Counted from the stretch's first letter, positions 16,980 to 25,947 are shown. The stretch is 38,432 bases of DNA from Sinorhizobium sp. 8-89 (GCF_030124325.1 NZ_JASKLR010000037.1:1-38432); one strand, 5' to 3'. Notes: a model not told the origin generated them from the letters alone. A program made the numbers and translations.

Positions 16980-17243
16980 ATGAAGACAATCCTGATTGCT
17001 TTGCTTTCCGGCATTCTTGTGACGGGAACTGCTTTCGCTGCGACCGTGACGAACAAGGACGGCGAGACCGCCGTGCTGGTCGTCGTCGAGGGCGAGAGCC
17101 GGATGGAGGTCGCGGTGGGTTCAGGCGCAACGGAAATGATCTGCCCAAGCGGCTGCTTCGTGACGGCGCCGAGCGGCGACCGCATCGGTCTTCAGGGCGA
17201 CGAAACGATCGAGATCGTGAACGGCTCCGTCGTCGTCAAATAG
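16980..17243 (+). CDS. Small secreted protein, unknown function
   Basis: This is an 87-residue exported protein. The ATG at 16980 opens a clean signal peptide (MKTILIALLSGILVTGTAFA), which is why I prefer it over the upstream in-frame ATG at 16860 that would put about 40 charged residues in front. The mature part of about 67 residues is beta-rich, with repeated V/G/D motifs (NKDGETAVLVVVEGES, CPSGCFVTAPSGDRIGLQG) and a CPSGC pair that could form a disulfide or bind metal. The end, IEIVNGSVVVK, also looks like a beta strand. I do not recognise a named family; similar short proteins are common in rhizobia. Confidence 0.7.
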   Translation: MKTILIALLSGILVTGTAFAATVTNKDGETAVLVVVEGESRMEVAVGSGATEMICPSGCFVTAPSGDRIGLQGDETIEIVNGSVVVK

Positions 17244-17465
17244 GCGTGGGCGCCCGCCGCGCACGAGTGGGCCTGGTCGCGACGCAGGCTGCCGCGCTTG
17301 CGGCGAGGCGTATCGATCTGACCTCGCGCATGCAGGTCGTTCACGGCGCGGACGCACCGTGATTGCCTCCTTGCCGATAGCGATGCCGGCAAGCGCTTCC
17401 GCGGCAACGGCATGGACCGTCGCCTCAGCGATCCGAAGCGGCGACCATAGCTACGGCCGTCTCTA

Positions 17466-17885
17466 TCAGGCGTGATGGTCGCTGACGGCCTTGAGCAGTT
17501 CGCCCGTCATTTCCCGGCTGCTGCAGTGGGAAATATCACCGAGCGACAGCATGCCGACCATCCGCTTGTCTTCATTGATCACCGGCAACCGCCGAATTTT
17601 CTTCTCTTCCATCAGGTGAATGGCGTCCTCGATGGATTCGCTGGTACGGCAGAAGACGATCTCCTTGGTCATGACGTCTCGCACAGTGAGCGAAGAGACA
17701 TCGTGGCCGTTGGCGAAGGCCCGCAGGGCCATGTCGCGATCGGTGACCATCCCGACCAGGCGATCGTTTTCGCCGACGGGCAGGGCGCCGATATCGTCAT
17801 CCTTCATGATGCGTGCTGCCGTGCGCAGGTCCGTGTCCGGCGAAATCCAACGTACTCCGGAGTGCATGGCTTCCGAGACTCTCAT
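17466..17885 (-). CDS. Tandem CBS-domain protein
   Basis: This 139-residue cytoplasmic protein is made almost entirely of a CBS pair. CBS1 (about 8-60) contains ISPDTDLRTAARIMKDDDIG and GMVTDRDMALRAFANG; CBS2 (about 70-125) contains VRDVMTKEIVFCRTSESIED and KIRRLPVINEDKRMVGMLSL. Such stand-alone pairs bind adenosine nucleotides and act as energy or redox sensors in stress responses. I set the start at 17885 (MRVSEAM) because GGAGG lies 6 nt upstream; the longer frame adds an unlikely 15-residue extension. It appears monocistronic, and its partner is not evident from neighbours. Confidence 0.88.
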   Translation of the reverse strand: MRVSEAMHSGVRWISPDTDLRTAARIMKDDDIGALPVGENDRLVGMVTDRDMALRAFANGHDVSSLTVRDVMTKEIVFCRTSESIEDAIHLMEEKKIRRLPVINEDKRMVGMLSLGDISHCSSREMTGELLKAVSDHHA

Positions 17886-18031
17886 CGTAACCTCCATGTT
17901 CGGCAAACATGGAGCATAGGCGGAAATCATGGCTAATCATTGATATCCGGCGGGATTTGGCAAGGGAAGGGCCGCTCGCGCCGTCGGCGGAGCGGTCCTC
18001 GACAACCGGTCGATCCGGTAATTCGTCCCCC

Positions 18032-18691
18032 TCAGGTCAGGTTCTTTCGCCGCTCCAGTTCCGCTTCGGTCGGCTGCTCGAATTCGAACGAGCCGGTGAC
18101 GACCTCGCCCGCGCGGACGTACTTGTTGACGGTCACACCGGAGCCGGAGACCTTCGAATTGACCAGCTTCAGCGCCATCGGCGAGGCGCCGTCGCCGAAC
18201 AGTTTCTTGCCCTTTCCGAGCACGACCGGAAAGATCGATACATACATCTCGTCAACCAGATCATTGCGGAAAAGCGTCTGCAGCAAGTCAGTGGAGCCCT
18301 GCGTCAGGAGGTCCGGCCCGTCCTCGCTCTTCAGGTTCCGGAGCTTGGCAACAACGTCGCTTCCGAGGCTCTGGCTGTTCTGCCAGCCGAGCTTGAAATC
18401 CGGATTGCGCGTTGCGACGAATTTGGTGATGCGGTCGAACAACGTGCCGATCGGATCGTCGGCGCCGGCAAAGGGCCAGTGCGCCGCGAAAATGTCGTAA
18501 GTCTTTCGGCCAAGCAGAAGATCGAATCGCTTGGCAAACATCTCGTCGACCGCCGCGCCCATAGTCTCGTCGAAATAGGGGGCGACCCATCCACCGTATT
18601 TGAAACCGCCGGTCGGATCCTCGTCTGGTCCGCCCGGCGCCTGCATGATTCCATCGAGACTTACAAATGCACCAATGACGATCTTCCTCAT
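18032..18691 (-). CDS. RibD C-terminal/dihydrofolate reductase-fold protein
   Basis: This 219-residue protein has the NADPH-dependent RibD C-terminal (YyaP/YwjB-like) fold. Typical motifs are the start MRKIVIGAFVSLDGIMQAPG, FDLLLGRKTYDIFAAHWPFA (about 56-75), the nucleotide-binding-like GSTDLLQTLFRNDLVDEMYV (about 132-151) and PVVLGKGKKLFGDG. Stand-alone members of this family are usually annotated as dihydrofolate reductase family proteins; their substrate is mostly unknown and they are not the essential FolA. A strong AAGGAGAA site precedes the ATG. The adjacent minus-strand gene upstream is the broken GlxA-like regulator, 129 bp away. Confidence 0.85.
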   Translation of the reverse strand: MRKIVIGAFVSLDGIMQAPGGPDEDPTGGFKYGGWVAPYFDETMGAAVDEMFAKRFDLLLGRKTYDIFAAHWPFAGADDPIGTLFDRITKFVATRNPDFKLGWQNSQSLGSDVVAKLRNLKSEDGPDLLTQGSTDLLQTLFRNDLVDEMYVSIFPVVLGKGKKLFGDGASPMALKLVNSKVSGSGVTVNKYVRAGEVVTGSFEFEQPTEAELERRKNLT

Positions 18692-18820
18692 TGCGGTTCT
18701 CCTTCGTAGCTTTGTTTCTGGCGTAGCGTTGTTCTGGATCTAGGACGCGCGACAGAGGACGACACCGACTGCGGTTCAACAAAAATCGCCGCTTGGGACG
18801 TTCAGACGGTGCAGTCCCCG

Positions 18821-19870
18821 CTATTTCCTCCGCTGCGGGCGGGCGTAGTCGGGAATCCTGAAACGCCGGCGGTAGCTTCCCGGCGTCAACGCCGTGACGC
18901 GCTTGAAGAGGCGGCGGAAGAAGGCGGGGTCCTCGTAGCCGACCTGCCAGCTGATCTCATCGACCGGGGCTTCCGTTCGTTCAAGCCGGCGTTTGGCGTC
19001 CTCGATCCTCAGCCGCTGCACGTAGGCGATCGGGCTCAGACCGGTTGCTCCGGTGAAGCGACGCTTGAACGTGCGTTCGGTGAGTCCGGCGCGGCGGACC
19101 ATCTCCTCCAGCGGGTTGGCGACGGAGAAATGCGTCGAGATCCATTCCTGCGCCGCCCGAATCGCGACGTCTCCGTGGTCGTTGCGCCCCTCGAAGACGA
19201 TGTAGGGCGCGAGCCCGTCCTAATGCCATTGCAGCGCGAAGTAGCGCGCAACGGTCTGTGCCGCCGTTGCTCCGGCGTGGCGGGCGATCAGATAGAGCGC
19301 CAGATCATGCCAGGTCATCGAGGCGCCCGACGTGATCAGTTCCTCGCGCTCCCCGGAGACGACCAGAACGCGTTCAGGGTGGATCGTCACCTTCGGGAAG
19401 GTGCTCTGAAAGGCCTGAGCGTATCCGAAATGCACCGTCGCATCGACGCCGTTAAAAAGTCCCGTCTCGGCGAGCAGGAAAAGGCCCGAGCAGGCCGAGC
19501 ACAGAAGCGCGCCGCGGCGATGCATAGCGCCGAGCCACTCGACCAGATCCGGATGCCGACCCTTCTGCCATCCGTCTGGTCCGAGCAGGATAGAGGGGAC
19601 GATCACGATGTCGGTCGTCTCGAGCGCGGCGATGCCGCGCTGAACGATCACCGGCACGCGACTGGCGAGTTCCAGCGGTCCTGGCTGCAGTCCCACGATC
19701 TCGACCCGAAACGGCGGCGCCCCGGATGGGGCGTGGCCGGGTGGAGGAAGCACGGCAAAGGCGTTCATCACGTCGAAAATGCCGCTCAGCGTCGACACGA
19801 CCGCCTCGGGTATGGCGACGAGGCTCACATGAAGCGGGTGTGATCCGGTCTCGGCGGTGTTGCGCGGCAT
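18821..19870 (-). pseudogene. GlxA-type AraC regulator interrupted by an amber codon
   Basis: The frame encodes a complete GlxA-family regulator of about 349 residues, except for one in-frame TAG (complement of 19220-19222). The N-terminal half is a DJ-1/PfpI-like amidase-fold domain (about 15-190) with the nucleophile-elbow-like LLCSACSGLFLLAETG. After the stop the same frame continues DGLAPYIVFEGRNDHGDVAI into an intact AraC helix-turn-helix (AGLTERTFKRRFTGATGLSP; EISWQVGYEDPAFFRRLFKR). A single C-to-T change from CAG (Gln) would explain the TAG. No good internal start exists for the second half, so DNA binding is probably lost. I chose the ATG at 19870 over GTG 19900 because GGA lies upstream and the extension is unusual. 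Confidence 0.75.
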
Positions 19871-20039
19871 CTCGAATCCATGAAAGGCGGGCGGCGCCAC
19901 GTCGGTGAATAAGTTCTACCGCGAGACGGCGCATGGCGCAAACGGCCCGATTCCGGACAATCCCGCTCTGCCGCCTGGTCACCGCAGATGCGATCCTTCA
20001 AATCCTTGGACCTTCGGATGGATGACAGGGAGCACGAAC

Positions 20040-21116
20040 ATGGAAAAGCTGGACAACAACAGGATCGATCAGGCGAAGCTCGATGCGCTCGTCTCGCGGG
20101 CGATCGGCGATCTCTCGGCGGGTTACGGCGGCGTGATGGTAAGCCTCGGCAATCGCCTCGGCCTCTACAAGGCGATGGCCGGAGCCGGTCCGCTCACTTC
20201 GAACGAACTGGCGAGCCGCGCGGGCTGCGCGGAACGTTACGTTCGCGAATGGCTGGGCTCCCAGGTGGCGGGCGGTTATGTAACCTATCATGCGGTAAGC
20301 GGCACCTACGAGCTGTCGCCGGAACAGGCGCTTGTGCTCGCGGAGGAGGACAGCCCTGTCTTCATCCCCAACGCCTGGTCGGTCCCTGCCTCCATGTGGT
20401 CGGATGAGCAGAAGGCGGTGGAGGCTTTCCGCAGCGGCACGGGCATTCCCTGGGGCGATCATGATGGCCGGCTTTATTGCGGCGTCGCCGCCTTCTACAG
20501 GAACGCCTACAAGGCAAGCCTGGTCGCCGAATGGCTGCCGGCTCTCGACGGCGTCGTCGAGAAGCTCCGGGCCGGCGCTCGCGTGGCCGATGTCGGCTGC
20601 GGGCATGGGCATTCTACGGTGCTTATGGCGAAGGCCTTTCCGGCCTCGCGGTTCCGTGGCTTCGATACGCACCCGGAATCGGTGGCCGAGGCGCGCAAGG
20701 TTGCGGCGGAGGCGGGCGTCTCGGACCGGGTCACCTTTGCGACCGCGCGGGCGGACAACTACCCGGGGGCGGATTACGACCTGATCTGCTTCTTCGATTG
20801 CCTGCACGACATGGGCGACCCGGTCGCCGCGGCGGCGCATGCGGCAAAGGCGCTGGCAGGCGAGGGGACGGTGATGCTGGTGGAGCCCTTCGCCAGCGAT
20901 CAGGTCGAGGACAATATCTCTCCGGTCGCGAGAATCTACTATGCCGCCTCGACGACGATCTGCTGCGCCCATGCGATTTCCGATGGCGGCCACCTCGTGC
21001 TCGGCGCCCAGGCGGGCGAGGCACGGCTCGCGGATGTCTTCCGCAAGGCCGGCTTCAACCGCTTCCGCCGGGCGACGGAGACGCCATTCAACCTGATCCT
21101 CGAGGCGCGGCTCTAA
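20040..21116 (+). CDS. SAM-dependent methyltransferase with N-terminal winged helix
   Basis: This is a 358-residue class I methyltransferase. An N-terminal winged-helix/dimerisation region (about 10-90, LGLYKAMAGAGPLTSNELAS and CAERYVREWLGSQVAGGYVT) precedes the Rossmann-fold domain (about 175-345). Motif I is ADVGCGHGHS; the acidic residue that would contact SAM ribose lies in RFRGFDTHPES; the post-motif is DLICFFDCLHDMGDP. This two-domain layout resembles Rv2258c-like transcription-factor-like methyltransferases; the substrate is unknown. I chose ATG 20040 because AGGGAG (20027-20032) is 7 nt upstream. The gene is divergent from the broken GlxA-like regulator, its likely former local regulator, and is followed directly by a RIME-like repeat. 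Confidence 0.85.
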   Translation: MEKLDNNRIDQAKLDALVSRAIGDLSAGYGGVMVSLGNRLGLYKAMAGAGPLTSNELASRAGCAERYVREWLGSQVAGGYVTYHAVSGTYELSPEQALVLAEEDSPVFIPNAWSVPASMWSDEQKAVEAFRSGTGIPWGDHDGRLYCGVAAFYRNAYKASLVAEWLPALDGVVEKLRAGARVADVGCGHGHSTVLMAKAFPASRFRGFDTHPESVAEARKVAAEAGVSDRVTFATARADNYPGADYDLICFFDCLHDMGDPVAAAAHAAKALAGEGTVMLVEPFASDQVEDNISPVARIYYAASTTICCAHAISDGGHLVLGAQAGEARLADVFRKAGFNRFRRATETPFNLILEARL

Positions 21117-21210
21117 GCAATTCAGGGGAGAGTATGCAACAGTCCGGAATTGCGTTGTGATCAAGGACTGGAGCGTTTCACCGTTCGACAAGACGGTGAA
21201 ACGCTCCAGT
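21117..21210 (-). repeat. RIME-like intergenic element, copy 3, with long terminal hairpin
   Basis: Left palindrome arms are GCAATTC (21117-21123) and GGAATTGC (21146-21153). The right half is an 18-bp perfect stem, ACTGGAGCGTTTCACCGT (21167-21184) and its complement (21193-21210), with an 8-nt loop. It starts immediately after the methyltransferase stop codon (TAA at 21114-21116) and so could also act as its terminator. The strand given is arbitrary because both halves are palindromic. Confidence 0.7.
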
Positions 21211-21277
21211 CGCTGCAGGGGGAGTGACGACAATTGCCGGCTGGACGCGCCGTCGCAATCGTCCCACTATGCGTGGC

Positions 21278-21841
21278 ATGACCCTGCCGCAGGATTTTAT
21301 ATGCCGGCCCTACCGCCAGCTTGCGCGCAACGCCCGCCTTGCCAATGCGCGGCTGGATCGCGCCTGCATGGCGCTCAGTCCCGGCGAATGGGAGGCGCCG
21401 CGCACGTCCTTTTTCCCGTCGCTCAAGGAGACAATGGTCCATCTCCTGAATGCCGACCGGTATTATATCGACATGCTGCGCGGCGAACGGCCCGGCCTGC
21501 AGGGACCGCCGGGAAGCCGCGCGACGGCGGCCGAATTTGCGACCGAACGGGCGGAGGTCGACGAATGGCTGATCGGCTTCAGCGAGAGCCTGACGGTCGA
21601 GGAGCTTGCGCGCAAGATCAGCATTCCCTGGCCGGAGAGGACACTTAGCGAAACCGTCGCCGATACGCTGCTTCACGTTTTCCTGCACGGCCAGCACCAC
21701 CGCGGCCAGATCCATTCGATGCTTTCGGGAACGAGCGTCCCGCCGCCGCAGATCGACGAATTCATCCTCGCCGACAATGGCGAGGCGCGCGTCGAAGACC
21801 TCAGGGCATTAGGCTGGACCGAGGCCCGGCTGACGCGATAG
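21278..21841 (+). CDS. DinB-family protein
   Basis: This protein of about 187 residues has the DinB/YfiT four-helix-bundle fold. The three metal-ligand histidines are recognisable: one in the helix TMVHLLNADRYYIDMLRGE, and two in LLHVFLHGQHHRGQIHSML, the classic HxxxHRGQ region. DinB proteins are putative metal-dependent thiol transferases or hydrolases; this one's substrate is unknown. The start is uncertain. ATG 21278 gives MTLPQDF, and ATG 21269 adds three residues; GTG 21224 lies directly on the GGGGGA run, too close to use it. None has an ideal binding site. Confidence 0.82.
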   Translation: MTLPQDFICRPYRQLARNARLANARLDRACMALSPGEWEAPRTSFFPSLKETMVHLLNADRYYIDMLRGERPGLQGPPGSRATAAEFATERAEVDEWLIGFSESLTVEELARKISIPWPERTLSETVADTLLHVFLHGQHHRGQIHSMLSGTSVPPPQIDEFILADNGEARVEDLRALGWTEARLTR

Positions 21842-21984
21842 GGGCCTGCGAGATCAGCGCGCCCCAACGGCGCGGCGCGGGACGCAACGTCAGATCGATA
21901 AGGGATTCGGCGCTGCGCATTCCCGCGGCACGTGCTACGGTCATTGGCCGTCTTCATCTGAACGACACCACAGGGGAACTTCCG

Positions 21985-22656
21985 ATGGGAGAGCCGATAC
22001 GTCCGCTGCAGCCGGGAGAAGCCGCGTCTGCCTTCGCGCTCCCCGCGGCCAACGCCGAGGGCACCGTCTCCCTCGACAGCCTGCGTGGCCGCCCGTTCCT
22101 GATAGGCTTCTTTCGCGGGCTGCACTGCCCGTTCTGCCGGCGTCAGATTAAGCAACTTGCCCGCGTGCAGCCTGTCCTGCACGCCGCCGGGGTGGAGACG
22201 CTCGCCGTGATCAACACGCCGGTGGAGCGCGCGCGCCTCTATTTCCGCCACCAGCCGACGCCGGTAATCCTTCTTTGCGACCCGGATTGCCGCACGCACC
22301 GGGCGTTCGGCGTCCCGCGCATCGAATTCCTGCCCGAGGGCAGCGAAGAGCCCGAGTGGCCTTCTCGCGCGGAAGTCGAACAGTTCGAAGGGGCGCGCAT
22401 CAACCCGACCGGCGAGCTGCCGCAACCGTTGCAGCCGATGGCCGCCAACGTGGTGCTCAACGCTAAGGACGGGTTCGAGCCAGACGAAACCGACAACGCG
22501 ATCTTTGCGAATCACGGCACGCAGCTCGTCGGGCACTTCCTGGTTGATGCAGACGGCATCGTCCGCTGGGCGCAGCTCGAGGCGCGCGACGGGCCGGACA
22601 GCCTCTGCACTTTCCCGACCGCGGCCGAGATCATCGCCGCAGCTGACAACCTGTGA
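21985..22656 (+). CDS. AhpC/TSA-type thioredoxin-fold protein
   Basis: This is a 223-residue cytoplasmic thioredoxin-fold protein of the AhpC/TSA (peroxiredoxin-like) class. The core reads FLIGFFRGLHCPFCRRQIKQ (about 38-57) with a CPFC pair at the active-site position, then GVETLAVINTPVERARLYF and VILLCDPDCRTHRAFGVPR. Classical peroxiredoxins have PxxxTxxC; here the CxxC pair suggests a thiol-disulfide oxidoreductase or an atypical two-cysteine peroxiredoxin. A later segment (about 120-165) is an insertion relative to minimal family members. The ATG follows AGGGGAA. It is convergent with the GFA protein gene, only 14 bp away. Confidence 0.83.
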   Translation: MGEPIRPLQPGEAASAFALPAANAEGTVSLDSLRGRPFLIGFFRGLHCPFCRRQIKQLARVQPVLHAAGVETLAVINTPVERARLYFRHQPTPVILLCDPDCRTHRAFGVPRIEFLPEGSEEPEWPSRAEVEQFEGARINPTGELPQPLQPMAANVVLNAKDGFEPDETDNAIFANHGTQLVGHFLVDADGIVRWAQLEARDGPDSLCTFPTAAEIIAAADNL

Positions 22657-22670
22657 CGCTGAGCTTTGCC

Positions 22671-23078
22671 TCAGGTTGGATCCTTGTCGTAGATCCTTAT
22701 TCCCGGCGGCAGCTGTACCCAGGAGTGCCTGCGGCAATCGTAGACCGAGTCTTCGGGCGGCGGAAAGCTGGGATCGGCGAAGGCGCCGACGGCAACCGCG
22801 ACAGACGATCCCTCGTAACCTTCCTCTGTGTGGAAGAGGTTCGTCCCGCAGACAGGGCAGAAGCGGAACCTGAACCGCGCCCCTTGATCGCCGACGCGCA
22901 CATATTCGGTTGCGGTGCCGGAAACCTCGTAGGGGGCGGCGAAGGCTGCCAGCGCCGCAAAGACGCTGCCCGTGCGCCGCTGGCAGGCGAGGCAGTGGCA
23001 AACGCCGATGCCGAGCGGTTCGCCCTGGACGTCGATCCGCAACTGGCCGCAGGAGCAGGAGGCTGTTCGGGACACCAT
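22671..23078 (-). CDS. GFA-fold (glutathione-dependent formaldehyde-activating-like) zinc protein
   Basis: This 135-residue protein has the zinc-ligand pattern of the GFA/Mss4-like fold: CSCGQL (Cys8, Cys10), GVCHCLACQRRTG (about 25-37) and FCPVCGTNLFH (about 72-82). Proteins with this pattern are named after glutathione-dependent formaldehyde-activating enzyme, but most are small zinc proteins with unproven activity. The ATG at 23078 has GAGGTGCACC just before it. The gene stands alone on the minus strand, and no formaldehyde pathway genes are nearby, so a formaldehyde role is not supported by context. Confidence 0.85.
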   Translation of the reverse strand: MVSRTASCSCGQLRIDVQGEPLGIGVCHCLACQRRTGSVFAALAAFAAPYEVSGTATEYVRVGDQGARFRFRFCPVCGTNLFHTEEGYEGSSVAVAVGAFADPSFPPPEDSVYDCRRHSWVQLPPGIRIYDKDPT

Positions 23079-23144
23079 GGTGCACCTCGTGGGACATTGT
23101 CGACGGCGGTAAGCTAACGTATGCCAGTGATCAGGCCAATGACC

Positions 23145-23408
23145 TCAATCATCGTCGTCATAGTAGCGTTCGCGATAGCGTGGGCCGCCGTCGTGGCCAT
23201 GGTCGCGATATACCCGCCGCAGAACGTAGCGTTGGCAATAGCCGTCTTCGCAATAGGTTTCGACGATCCGCTCGCGGACGACGCCGTTGTTGGACGAGCT
23301 GTTCGAGCTCGAATTCGACGACTGGCTCCCGGCCTCCGCGGTGCCGGTCGTCATCGCCAAGGCAGCAAATAGCGCCACGGCAGCAAACAGGGCAAGCTGG
23401 ATCCGCAT
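23145..23408 (-). CDS. Tiny secreted Ser/Asn-rich protein
   Basis: This is an 87-residue exported protein. The signal peptide MRIQLALFAAVALFAALAMT ends about TAEA-G, followed by a Ser/Asn repeat (SQSSNSSSNSSSNNG), a short segment with two cysteines (RIVETYCEDGYCQRYVLRRV) and a charged tail ending in four aspartates. The ATG has a strong AGGAGAAAG site. I recognise no family; the pattern suggests a small envelope protein with one disulfide and a flexible spacer. It lies alone between the GFA and cyclase genes on the same strand. Confidence 0.75.
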   Translation of the reverse strand: MRIQLALFAAVALFAALAMTTGTAEAGSQSSNSSSNSSSNNGVVRERIVETYCEDGYCQRYVLRRVYRDHGHDGGPRYRERYYDDDD

Positions 23409-23505
23409 GTCTTTCTCCTTGCATTGCCATGATATTCGGCCATCGAGCCTGAATTGGCAATGAACGATGGGGCAGGCGTCGCCCCGGCGCTACCGCGTCC
23501 CACGT

Positions 23506-24915
23506 TCACGGGATCGCGAAAATGCTGATCTCGTTGGTGATGCCGCGAAGCGTGACGTTGTGCGACATGGGATTAAGTCCGCGGTCGCTGAGGAGGCTCA
23601 ACGCGCGCGGGTCCTCGACAACGGAACCGGTCGCAAAGATCTCGCGCGAGGTGGCGAGGTGCTGGACGCGCGAGGCGATGTTGACGGTCTGGCCGAAATA
23701 GTCCTGGCGTTCGTTGAGGCTGACGGCGATGCACGGTCCCTCGTGGATGCCAATCTTCAGGAGCAGGTCCTCGCTGCCGCGCTCCTCGTTGAGTTCGCGC
23801 ATCGCATCGCGCATTCGCATCGCGGCGGCGACGGCCCGGTCCGGTGTCGGGAAGGTCGCCATCACCGCGTCGCCGATCGTCTTGACCACGGCGCCGGCCT
23901 CGGCCGCGACGATCTCGTTCAGGACGCTGAAATGGGTCTTCACCAGATCGAAGGCCGCGAGGTCGCCGACACGTTCGTAAAGTTCGGTCGAGCCGCGCAG
24001 GTCGGTAAAGAGAAAGGTGAGGCTGGTGATCTTCAGCCGCTGGTCGACGTCGATCGTGTCGGTGCGATAAAGGTCGCGAAACGTCTGGTTGGAAAGCAGG
24101 CGCTTGGCTGTCAGGAATGGTCGCCGGCGGCCGAGCATATCGTGGAGCACGTCGTTCGCGATGCACACCGAAGGTAGAGTGCGGACCTCGGCGTGGTTCT
24201 CCACCTGGATCCTCAGCGGCCCGGGCTGGAGGCGCAAGGTCTCGTTGTGGCGGTGGCCGCGGTCGAAAACGAGGGCGAGGTTCCTTCGCTCCTTGGTCGG
24301 CTCGCCCGTGACCTCCAGGAATTGCGCCGCATGCGTCACCGGCTCGAAGATGATGACGAACTGCGCCGGAAGTTGCAGCGCGATCACGGCCCTCTCGCCG
24401 GGCGGCAATTCGAGCGCCTCGATCATGAACTCGTCGATCTTCGCTTCAAATCCCTCTTCCGGGAGGTCGACGCCAGAGCCCCAGTAGACCTGGCGGAAAT
24501 ATTCGGCGGGCGGCAGCTCGTGCGGACTGTGCCCCTCGATGTGGCGCACCCGCGGGCTCACCGTGAAGGTTACCTCAACCATTTCGTCGAGCGTCGGCTC
24601 GTAGCCGGCGGCGCAGAGCGCGCAGGTATATTCCTCGCGCTGCACGGATTTGAGCGACGTATTGGCGTCGAGCACGCCGCCGCAGCCCGGGCAGAGCACG
24701 TTCCAGGACAATTCGAAGATGCCGTGATGGGAGGCATGCAGGAAGCCCGCGATCGTCTGCTCCTCATCGAGCCCTTCGGCCGCCGCGAAGGCAAGCGCGT
24801 TGATGCGGCAGAGCTTGCGGTCCGGCGCATCCCGAACGAGCCGCTCGAAGGCATCGACGATCTCCGGCTTGACCGATTGGCGCAGTGCATCGAACAAAGT
24901 CTGAGCTTCACCCAT
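23506..24915 (-). CDS. DUF5939-containing adenylate/guanylate cyclase (class III)
   Basis: This 469-residue soluble cyclase has an N-terminal helical part (1-60) and a zinc-ribbon-like module with CPGCGG (about 74-79) and CALCAAGYEP (about 97-106). A DUF5939-type middle region follows (about 110-285), then a class III cyclase domain (about 295-465). Catalytic features are FLFTDLRGSTELYERVGD (first metal Asp), VKTIGDAVMATF (substrate Lys and second Asp) and DYFGQTVNIASRVQ (Asn/Arg pair), so activity is expected. There is no membrane segment; it is a cytoplasmic sensor cyclase, unlike the CHASE2 enzyme at 13283. It is divergent from the alpha/beta hydrolase gene. Confidence 0.9.
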   Translation of the reverse strand: MGEAQTLFDALRQSVKPEIVDAFERLVRDAPDRKLCRINALAFAAAEGLDEEQTIAGFLHASHHGIFELSWNVLCPGCGGVLDANTSLKSVQREEYTCALCAAGYEPTLDEMVEVTFTVSPRVRHIEGHSPHELPPAEYFRQVYWGSGVDLPEEGFEAKIDEFMIEALELPPGERAVIALQLPAQFVIIFEPVTHAAQFLEVTGEPTKERRNLALVFDRGHRHNETLRLQPGPLRIQVENHAEVRTLPSVCIANDVLHDMLGRRRPFLTAKRLLSNQTFRDLYRTDTIDVDQRLKITSLTFLFTDLRGSTELYERVGDLAAFDLVKTHFSVLNEIVAAEAGAVVKTIGDAVMATFPTPDRAVAAAMRMRDAMRELNEERGSEDLLLKIGIHEGPCIAVSLNERQDYFGQTVNIASRVQHLATSREIFATGSVVEDPRALSLLSDRGLNPMSHNVTLRGITNEISIFAIP

Positions 24916-25083
24916 GCGCGCATTCTATACGGAAATCGCGGCACGGACAGTGGATTTGTCATTGCCCCGCTGACGGGAAGTATCGCCCGACATAAAATCC
25001 GGAGCGCATGTAGGAGTGCGCAAAGGCCGTTCGTCTTATTGTCGACGCCGGCATGTGCCGCGCACGAACGAGGAGGGAAATAG

Positions 25084-25947
25084 ATGTTCCGTACCGCTCT
25101 GATAGCCGGGGCGCTGCTTGTCGCAGGCCCCGTGCTCGCTCAATCCGAACCCGTGGGAGATCGGGTCGAGGTCAACGGCATGCAGATGTATTACGAGGTG
25201 TCGGGCGAGGGCGATCCGCTGATCGTGCTCCACGGCGCCTACATGAACATCCCGTCGATGGGCGAGATCATCCCCAAGCTTGCCGAGACCCACAAGGTCT
25301 ACGCACTCGAGCTGCAAGGCCACGGCCGCACCACCGACATCGACAGGCCGATCACCTATCCCAACTTGGCGGACGATGTCGCGGCGTTCATGGATGCCGC
25401 CGGCATCGAGAAGGCCGATGTCTTCGGCTATTCCATGGGTTCCGCCGCCGGACTGCAGCTTGCTGTCCGCCACCCGGAGAAGGTCAACAAGCTCGTCGCC
25501 GCTTCCGTCGCCTACGATGCCGAGGGCTGGCAGCCGGCCTTTAAGGAGTTCATCCCGCAGATGACGGTCGAGATGTTCCTGGCGATGCCGTTTGCGGAAG
25601 AGTTTCGCAAGCTCGCGGCCAACCCGGACGGGTTTCCCGACCTGGTCAAGAAGTTGATCCAGCTCGAAAAGGAGCCGATGGCATGGGAGGCGGACGTGAA
25701 GGCGCTGAAGACTCCCGTGCTGATCGTCACCGGTGACGCCGATGTCGCGACCCTCGAACATTCAGTAGCGCTGTTCCGGCTGCTCGGCGGCGGCGTCATG
25801 GGCGACATGGGCAAGCCGCTGCCGGCGTCGCGCCTCGCCGTCCTGCCGGCGACGTCGCACACCGCCGTCATCAAACAGCCGCAGTTGCTGCATGCCTTCA
25901 TCGAACCGTTTCTGAAGGGCGAGACGCCGAAAGGCATGTTCGAATAG
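25084..25947 (+). CDS. Exported alpha/beta hydrolase
   Basis: This 287-residue alpha/beta hydrolase has a signal peptide (MFRTALIAGALLVAGPVLAQ), so it should act in the periplasm. The oxyanion-hole segment LIVLHGAYMNIPSM (about 46-59) precedes the nucleophile elbow FGYSMGSAAG (Ser about 120). The acid is in VTGDADVATLEHS and the histidine in LPATSHTAV. The order and spacing match esterase- and haloperoxidase-like members; the substrate is unknown. A strong GAGGAGGGAAAT site precedes the ATG. It is convergent with the small kinase gene and divergent from the DUF5939 cyclase. Confidence 0.87.
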   Translation: MFRTALIAGALLVAGPVLAQSEPVGDRVEVNGMQMYYEVSGEGDPLIVLHGAYMNIPSMGEIIPKLAETHKVYALELQGHGRTTDIDRPITYPNLADDVAAFMDAAGIEKADVFGYSMGSAAGLQLAVRHPEKVNKLVAASVAYDAEGWQPAFKEFIPQMTVEMFLAMPFAEEFRKLAANPDGFPDLVKKLIQLEKEPMAWEADVKALKTPVLIVTGDADVATLEHSVALFRLLGGGVMGDMGKPLPASRLAVLPATSHTAVIKQPQLLHAFIEPFLKGETPKGMFE

